Part shown: positions 31,069 to 33,137 of the stretch, piece after piece
Position numbering within the stretch: the stretch's first letter is position 1
Layout of the letters: each line of letters opens with the position of its first letter
From: Butyrivibrio sp. YAB3001
GTDB lineage: Bacteria > Bacillota > Clostridia > Lachnospirales > Lachnospiraceae
Length of the DNA: 33,137 nt
Direction of reading: 5' to 3'
Assembly (NCBI RefSeq): GCF_900112195.1
Contig: NZ_FOKR01000029.1
Span: forward strand, 1 to 33,137
Notes under the pieces: model-generated
What the model was told of the DNA's origin: nothing
The model's input: the letters and a program-made list of their open reading frames with translations, nothing else
The model's database searches: none
Made by a program: the position numbers and the translations under genes

Positions 31069-31518
31069 ATGTTAACACCTAGTATTTTTGAAGAGAACTT
31101 TATGGATGATTTGTTTGGTTTCCCTATGAAGGAATTCGATGACATGGAGAAAAAACTCTATGGAAGAAAAGCAAACAGAATGATGAAAACCGATATAAGG
31201 GAAAAAGATGACAAATATGAGGTCTCAATCGATCTGCCGGGCTTTAAGAAGGAAGAGATAACTGTTGAACTTGATAAAGGTTACCTGACAATTAACGCCG
31301 CCAAAGGTCTTGATAAGGATGAAAATGACAAGAAAGGTAAACTTATCCGTCAGGAAAGATATGCAGGTTCAATGACAAGAAGCTTCTATGTAGGTGAAAA
31401 TGTTGAAAAAGGTGATATTGAAGCAACTTACAGACATGGTGTACTTACGTTGACACTTGCTAAGAAAGCAATGGAAAATAAGATTCCTGAGAAGAATCTG
31501 ATAGCCATAGAAGGCTAA
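31069..31518 (+). CDS. Hsp20 / alpha-crystallin small heat-shock protein
   Basis: 149 residues from ATG 31069 (AAAGGAGG upstream). The N-terminal arm MLTPSIFEENFMDDLFGFPM is followed by the alpha-crystallin domain (about 40-140): TDIREKDDKYEVSIDLPGFK, GYLTINA, IRQERYAGSMTRSFYVGENV, GVLTLTLAKK. The C-terminal tail is short and has only IPEKNLIAIEG where an IxI/V motif normally docks neighbours (IAI may serve). It holds unfolded proteins during stress without ATP. The exact CIRCE element upstream indicates control by HrcA, less usual for hsp20 than for groESL or dnaK. Confidence 0.95.
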   Translation: MLTPSIFEENFMDDLFGFPMKEFDDMEKKLYGRKANRMMKTDIREKDDKYEVSIDLPGFKKEEITVELDKGYLTINAAKGLDKDENDKKGKLIRQERYAGSMTRSFYVGENVEKGDIEATYRHGVLTLTLAKKAMENKIPEKNLIAIEG

Positions 31519-31544
31519 AAATATTTTTTCTATATGTTTTATGT

Positions 31545-31578
31545 CTTCCGGCACTCATATAGTGCCGGAAGATTTTTT
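31545..31578 (+). terminator. hsp20 terminator
   Basis: CTTCCGGCAC pairs perfectly with GTGCCGGAAG (10 bp) around TCATATA, followed by ATTTTTT. It is the left border of structured repeat copy B, as the terminator at 11369 is for copy A. Confidence 0.95.
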
Positions 31579-31714
31579 ATGATATAGGAATTTTCTCCGA
31601 AATTCCTATATCATAAAAAGCGCTCCGCTATGGATGCGCATTTGTGCGAGATGAAAATGATGCTAAAGCATCCGCGCCTCGCGCGAGAATGTCGCAAGCG
31701 ACATTCTTTTTTAT
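31579..31714 (+). repeat. Structured intergenic repeat, copy B
   Basis: Same order as copy A: palindrome ATGATATAGGAATTT/AAATTCCTATATCAT (15-bp arms, 31579-31614); A-run; conserved box GCGCTCCGCTATGGATGCGC (31620-31639); outer stem TTTGTGC with GCGCGAG (31641-31647, 31681-31687; pairs through G-T wobbles); inner hairpin GATGCT-AA-AGCATC (31659-31672); final hairpin GAATGTCGC-AA-GCGACATTC (31687-31706) with six Ts. It sits between hsp20 and the SEC-C gene. Confidence 0.85.
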
Positions 31715-31782
31715 TGAGTAAAATGTTTTATAATATAGTAGAAACGATGATTATTACACACCCGATTAAGAGGTAATAAATT

Positions 31783-32775
31783 ATGTCTTATGAACCAGCT
31801 ATAGATAAGATACTTAATGGTGGAACTGGAGAAGTTGATACAGAAATGGCGCTGTACTATCTTGTGTCAAAGGAGAAAGCTCGAAAAAAGCTGAGTAAGG
31901 ATAAGTATAAAGAATTTGAGACTGTTTATGAGGGCATGATTGACAGATGTGAGGATAAGACAGAGATTGATAGAGAAAGACTTATAAATAGGTTGGTTGT
32001 CCTTGGGCATCTGTTTGAGAAAGGGCATAAGATTGAGTTGCCAGATATAGCAGATGATGAGATGGACAAAGACATCTTTGATCTTGTCAAAGAAAGAATA
32101 TTTCTGTTTGACAGATATATTTTTATGTATGAAAAGAAACTGGGTGAGTTCTTTACGAATTTTATTGACAAGTTCCATAAAGAATGCGATAAGCCGCACC
32201 AGGTATATGCACTGGCAGGAATGTATTATCAGGCTGTAGGGACTTTGATGTATGGGGAGAATAATACTCCTGAGGATATCATTCCATATTTCTATTCTCA
32301 GGTTCACTTAAACTTAAATCATCAGGGGGCAATAGTATATAAAATGCTCCTAAACTTTCTCAGCAAAAAGAGCTTTGAAGAAGATGTCAGTGATGAAGTA
32401 GCCGATTTTTATGTAGAGCTCATGGATTTGTACAGGGATCCGCTTGTAGGAGGATTTGATGACTGGATGAAAAAAGGGGCCAGGGCTTTCCTTCGCAGAT
32501 GTGGTACAACAAGAGAAGAACTGGTAGAAGAGATTTATGAACTGATACGAAAAGAGCAGATTACCAAAGAAATGATAGAAGAGGTCTTTGAGTACCACGG
32601 CAGAGTGGACCAGGCTCCGGACGAATTTTCAGAGATTTCATTCCCAGCCGGGCTTGATGGTCCTGCTATAAGAACAAAGAAAAAAGTCTATCCCAACGAT
32701 CCATGCCCATGTGGTTCAGGAAAAAAATATAAAAAATGCTGCGGACATGATTATGGAATTAAGGGAAACGATTAA
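31783..32775 (+). CDS. SEC-C zinc-motif protein
   Basis: 330 residues from ATG 31783 (AAGAGG upstream). The C-terminus NDPCPCGSGKKYKKCCGHD is the SEC-C motif (C-x-C-x8-C-C), a zinc-binding tail first described at the end of SecA and found in many unrelated proteins. The first 300 residues are helical and charged (IDRCEDK-like segments, FFTNFIDKFHKECDKPHQVY, a possible UPF0149-like helical domain), with no catalytic motif I can name. Cytoplasmic; possibly ribosome- or SecB-associated through the zinc tail. Separated from hsp20 by repeat copy B, which ends in a terminator, so it should have its own promoter. Confidence 0.75.
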   Translation: MSYEPAIDKILNGGTGEVDTEMALYYLVSKEKARKKLSKDKYKEFETVYEGMIDRCEDKTEIDRERLINRLVVLGHLFEKGHKIELPDIADDEMDKDIFDLVKERIFLFDRYIFMYEKKLGEFFTNFIDKFHKECDKPHQVYALAGMYYQAVGTLMYGENNTPEDIIPYFYSQVHLNLNHQGAIVYKMLLNFLSKKSFEEDVSDEVADFYVELMDLYRDPLVGGFDDWMKKGARAFLRRCGTTREELVEEIYELIRKEQITKEMIEEVFEYHGRVDQAPDEFSEISFPAGLDGPAIRTKKKVYPNDPCPCGSGKKYKKCCGHDYGIKGND

Positions 32776-32810
32776 GATTGTTTTACAAAGAAGCCAAATA
32801 ATGGTATATT

Positions 32811-32868
32811 CCTGTCTTTGACAGTACAACAATAATAATCCTGTCTTTGACAGGATAACAATAATAAT
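32811..32868 (+). repeat. Tandem 29-bp direct repeat (two copies)
   Basis: Two units at 32811-32839 and 32840-32868 begin CCTGTCTTTGACAG and end AACAATAATAAT, identical at 27 of 29 positions. The second contains a perfect CCTGTC-TTT-GACAGG hairpin that the first lacks by one base. They lie just before the terminator. Confidence 0.85.
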
Positions 32869-32869
32869 C

Positions 32870-32913
32870 AACGCCGAAAGCCTTGAATTGTCTGACTTTC
32901 GGCGTTATCTTTG
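32870..32913 (+). terminator. Terminator after the SEC-C gene
   Basis: AACGCCGAAAG pairs perfectly with CTTTCGGCGTT (11 bp) around a 15-base loop, followed by ATCTTTGT. It also separates the plus-strand SEC-C gene from the convergent transposase. Confidence 0.85.
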
Positions 32914-32935
32914 TGCTTCTTGAAATATAGTAATA

Positions 32936-33137
32936 TTACCTTTGTTTACTCTGTTTTTCTATTGTTCTCATATCAGATTTGGTAATGAACTCATAGTCAG
33001 TTCTGAATCCGCATATTTTGTGGAGGGCATCAGTTAGTTCGTCTCGAACATAAGTGGGCATGTATCCCTGCCCTTTTATGTCTGCAAAATTAATTGATTT
33101 CAACTTATCCAGGATTTCTTCGCAGGTATACTTGCTC
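32936..33137 (-). CDS. IS1634/IS4-type DDE transposase, C-terminal end (partial)
   Basis: On the minus strand, running off the window edge, codons read SKYTCEEILDKLKSINFADI, KGQGYMPTYVRDELTDALHK, ICGFRTDYEFITKSDMRTIE and stop at 32936. The pattern MNFADI-x-GQGY-P-Y-R-ELTDALHE-CGFRTDYEFITK is the C-terminus of DDE transposases of the IS1634/IS4 group as I recall it. The catalytic domain lies outside the window, so completeness cannot be judged. No inverted repeat of the element's end was identified between the stop and the terminator. Confidence 0.7.
   Translation of the reverse strand, partial: SKYTCEEILDKLKSINFADIKGQGYMPTYVRDELTDALHKICGFRTDYEFITKSDMRTIEKQSKQR

Overview
This 33.1 kb window comes from a low-GC Firmicute, most likely a fibre-degrading gut or rumen member of the Lachnospiraceae such as Butyrivibrio or Pseudobutyrivibrio. 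That placement is an inference. It rests on strong AGGAGG-type ribosome sites, the protein families present (DUF6483, prolyl-tRNA editing protein, COG3044 ATPase, SEC-C), a GH3 enzyme with swapped domain order, and a secreted protein made only of carbohydrate-binding modules.

Layout. 1-520: the 3' end of a 23S rRNA, no 5S gene in the usual place, an initiator tRNA and a terminator. 640-5340: small metabolic and transport genes (MATE exporter, flavodoxin-fold oxidoreductase, GNAT, P-loop kinase) mixed with remnants. 5360-8450: an AlkZ-related protein, an ABC-transporter tail, a self-contained 23-codon microgene and a COG3044 ATPase. 8470-11400: a scrapyard holding a 53-base palindrome, a MOBV relaxase fragment, a broken AlbA_2-type regulator, peptidase E and CPBP stubs and an IS630 fragment. 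11400-18450: the best-integrated locus, with a membrane GH3 enzyme, a lipoprotein, an AgrC-like kinase, a LytTR regulator and a convergent CE1-type esterase. 18500-22960: tandem Nudix fragments, a second broken AlbA_2 gene, a truncated metallophosphoesterase, a MerR gene and a stop-interrupted HExxH protein. 23090-26480: a TetR-controlled redox cluster (aldo/keto reductase, TetR, flavin reductase, flavodoxin-like genes, ABM monooxygenase). 26550-30800: the CBM-only protein and a chemoreceptor. 30900-33137: a CIRCE site with hsp20, a SEC-C protein and the tail of a transposase.

How the genes work together. The GH3 and esterase promoters share one geometry: a 9-bp LytTR-type half-site, 12 bp, a second 9-bp half-site that fits the LytTR consensus completely, 10 bp, a -35 beginning TTG, 17 bp, and a -10. 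The kinase and LytTR regulator lie between the two target genes, so this reads as a small self-contained two-component regulon for plant-polysaccharide side-chain and glycoside hydrolysis. The aldo/keto reductase and tetR promoters likewise share TTGAC-type palindromes overlapping their -35 boxes.

Two further patterns stand out. One is a structured intergenic repeat, present after the IS630 remnant and after hsp20, whose hairpins keep pairing through paired base changes. The other is a very high density of decayed genes (about 15 remnants), several broken by one-base slips in homopolymers or single in-frame stops.
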